A DNA stretch of 64,000 bases from UBA10349 sp003485905 (GTDB taxonomy: Bacteria; Pseudomonadota; Gammaproteobacteria; Arenicellales; Arenicellaceae): NCBI GenBank assembly GCA_943787185.1, contig CALSLL010000004.1, forward strand, positions 186,001-250,000, in the 5' to 3' direction. This document shows, in pieces, positions 63,594 through 64,000 of the stretch; within the stretch, counting starts at the first letter, position 1, and the number at the start of each line of letters is the position of its first letter. The translations under genes were made by a program, and so were the position numbers. Below the pieces are notes generated by a model, which was not told where the DNA came from, made no database searches, and saw nothing but the letters and a program-made list of their open reading frames with translations.

Positions 63594-64000
63594 TTGAGCA
63601 ACAACACTGAGGAAATGAATTTGGATTTGATCCATACTTTTCTTTCAAACTCGTATTGGGCGAAGAACATTCCTATTCCAAACCTTCAAACGATCACTGG
63701 AAAATTCGTTATGTTTTGGGGGTTTTTTAGTGAACTGAATGAGCAGGTGGCTTTTGCGCGGATGGTTACTGATTACGCAACAACAGCTTATCTTGCGGAT
63801 GTTTTTGTAGTTGAAGATTTCCGTGGCCACGGTATTGGAAAGTGGCTTTTGCAACAAATATTGGAGCACCCTGAACTACAAGGGTTACGGCGTATAACAC
63901 TTGCTACAAGAGATGCACACAGCCTTTATCAACAATTTGGTTTTACTCCCCTGAATAATCCGGAAATATTTATGGAGATTTGGAATCCTGAAGTGTATTC
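63594..64000 (+). CDS. GNAT-family N-acetyltransferase (partial, runs off the window)
   Basis: Open to the window end, about 135 codons. NLDLIHTFLSNSYWAKNIPI at the N-terminus and the acetyl-CoA motif FVVEDFRGHGIGKWLL with LATRDAHSLYQQFGF are typical of a GNAT subgroup of about 140-150 residues, so only a few residues are missing. I use a TTG at 63594 that follows GGAG (63580-63583) by ten bases; the in-frame ATG at 63615 is the alternative but its purine stretch is too close. Substrate unknown. Confidence 0.8.
   Translation, partial: MSNNTEEMNLDLIHTFLSNSYWAKNIPIPNLQTITGKFVMFWGFFSELNEQVAFARMVTDYATTAYLADVFVVEDFRGHGIGKWLLQQILEHPELQGLRRITLATRDAHSLYQQFGFTPLNNPEIFMEIWNPEVY

Overview
The window looks like a chromosomal segment of a free-living, non-enteric gammaproteobacterium. 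The evidence is gene content and order: yrbG-kdsD-kdsC-lptCAB-rpoN-hpf-ptsN-rapZ, mlaC-yadG-yadH-ibaG-grxD-murA-hisG, hisE-tatABC, sspAB next to petABC, and miaB-phoH-ybeY-corC-lnt are all arrangements known from this class. The short-form HisG and the fabY-type ketosynthase resemble Pseudomonas-like lineages more than enterics. I cannot name a genus. No rRNA, tRNA, CRISPR array, insertion sequence or prophage was seen.

Layout: (1) 1-10.8 kb, + strand: surface-glycan locus with the nonulosonic (sialic-type) acid genes neuB, neuC and neuA, a sulfotransferase, a GT-B-like protein, a GT4 transferase, a large GT-C-like membrane protein and a GT2 transferase with a methyltransferase-like N-terminus. 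(2) 10.8-33.3 kb, - strand: hslVU, argB, sspAB, the cytochrome bc1 operon petABC, rep, a lipoprotein-like Rid protein, folD, tatABC, hisEFAHBDG, murA, grxD, ibaG, yadGH and mlaC. (3) 33.7-45.5 kb, + strand: yrbG, Kdo synthesis, Lpt machinery, rpoN, hpf, the nitrogen-type PTS genes and a broken mgtE. (4) 45.5-52.0 kb: an orphan lasso-B2-like protein, an orphan gspC, and the - strand operon miaB-phoH-ybeY-corC-lnt. (5) 52.2-64 kb: accessory region with LysR, aldo-keto reductase, FAD monooxygenase, TesB, an alpha/beta hydrolase, a FabY ketosynthase, a GlxA-type regulator, two small membrane proteins, a wrecked GT4 gene, a wrecked cysK and a partial GNAT gene.

Several genes act together. KdsD/KdsC and LptC/A/B make and export LPS. 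NeuB/C/A make a CMP-activated nonulosonate for the glycosyltransferases beside them. TatABC probably exports the Rieske protein, which carries a twin-arginine signal. PtsN, HPr, enzyme I and RapZ form a regulatory phosphorelay beside rpoN.

The most important general observation is a set of frameshifts. Seventeen apparent single-base insertions (all +1, mostly in short homopolymers) break seven genes: the GT-C gene, murA (end only), rpoN, gspC, fabY, a GT4 gene and cysK. Twelve of them fall in the last 2.2 kb. This pattern looks more like sequence error than gene decay, so those genes may be intact in the organism. mgtE is different: it appears to have lost 13 bp, which fits slippage between short repeats. 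I found no complete, obviously undescribed system. The best candidates for new biology are the sulfotransferase-containing nonulosonate locus, the GT-C/GT2 pair, the Rid-family lipoprotein without the catalytic Arg, and the orphan lasso-B2-like protein.
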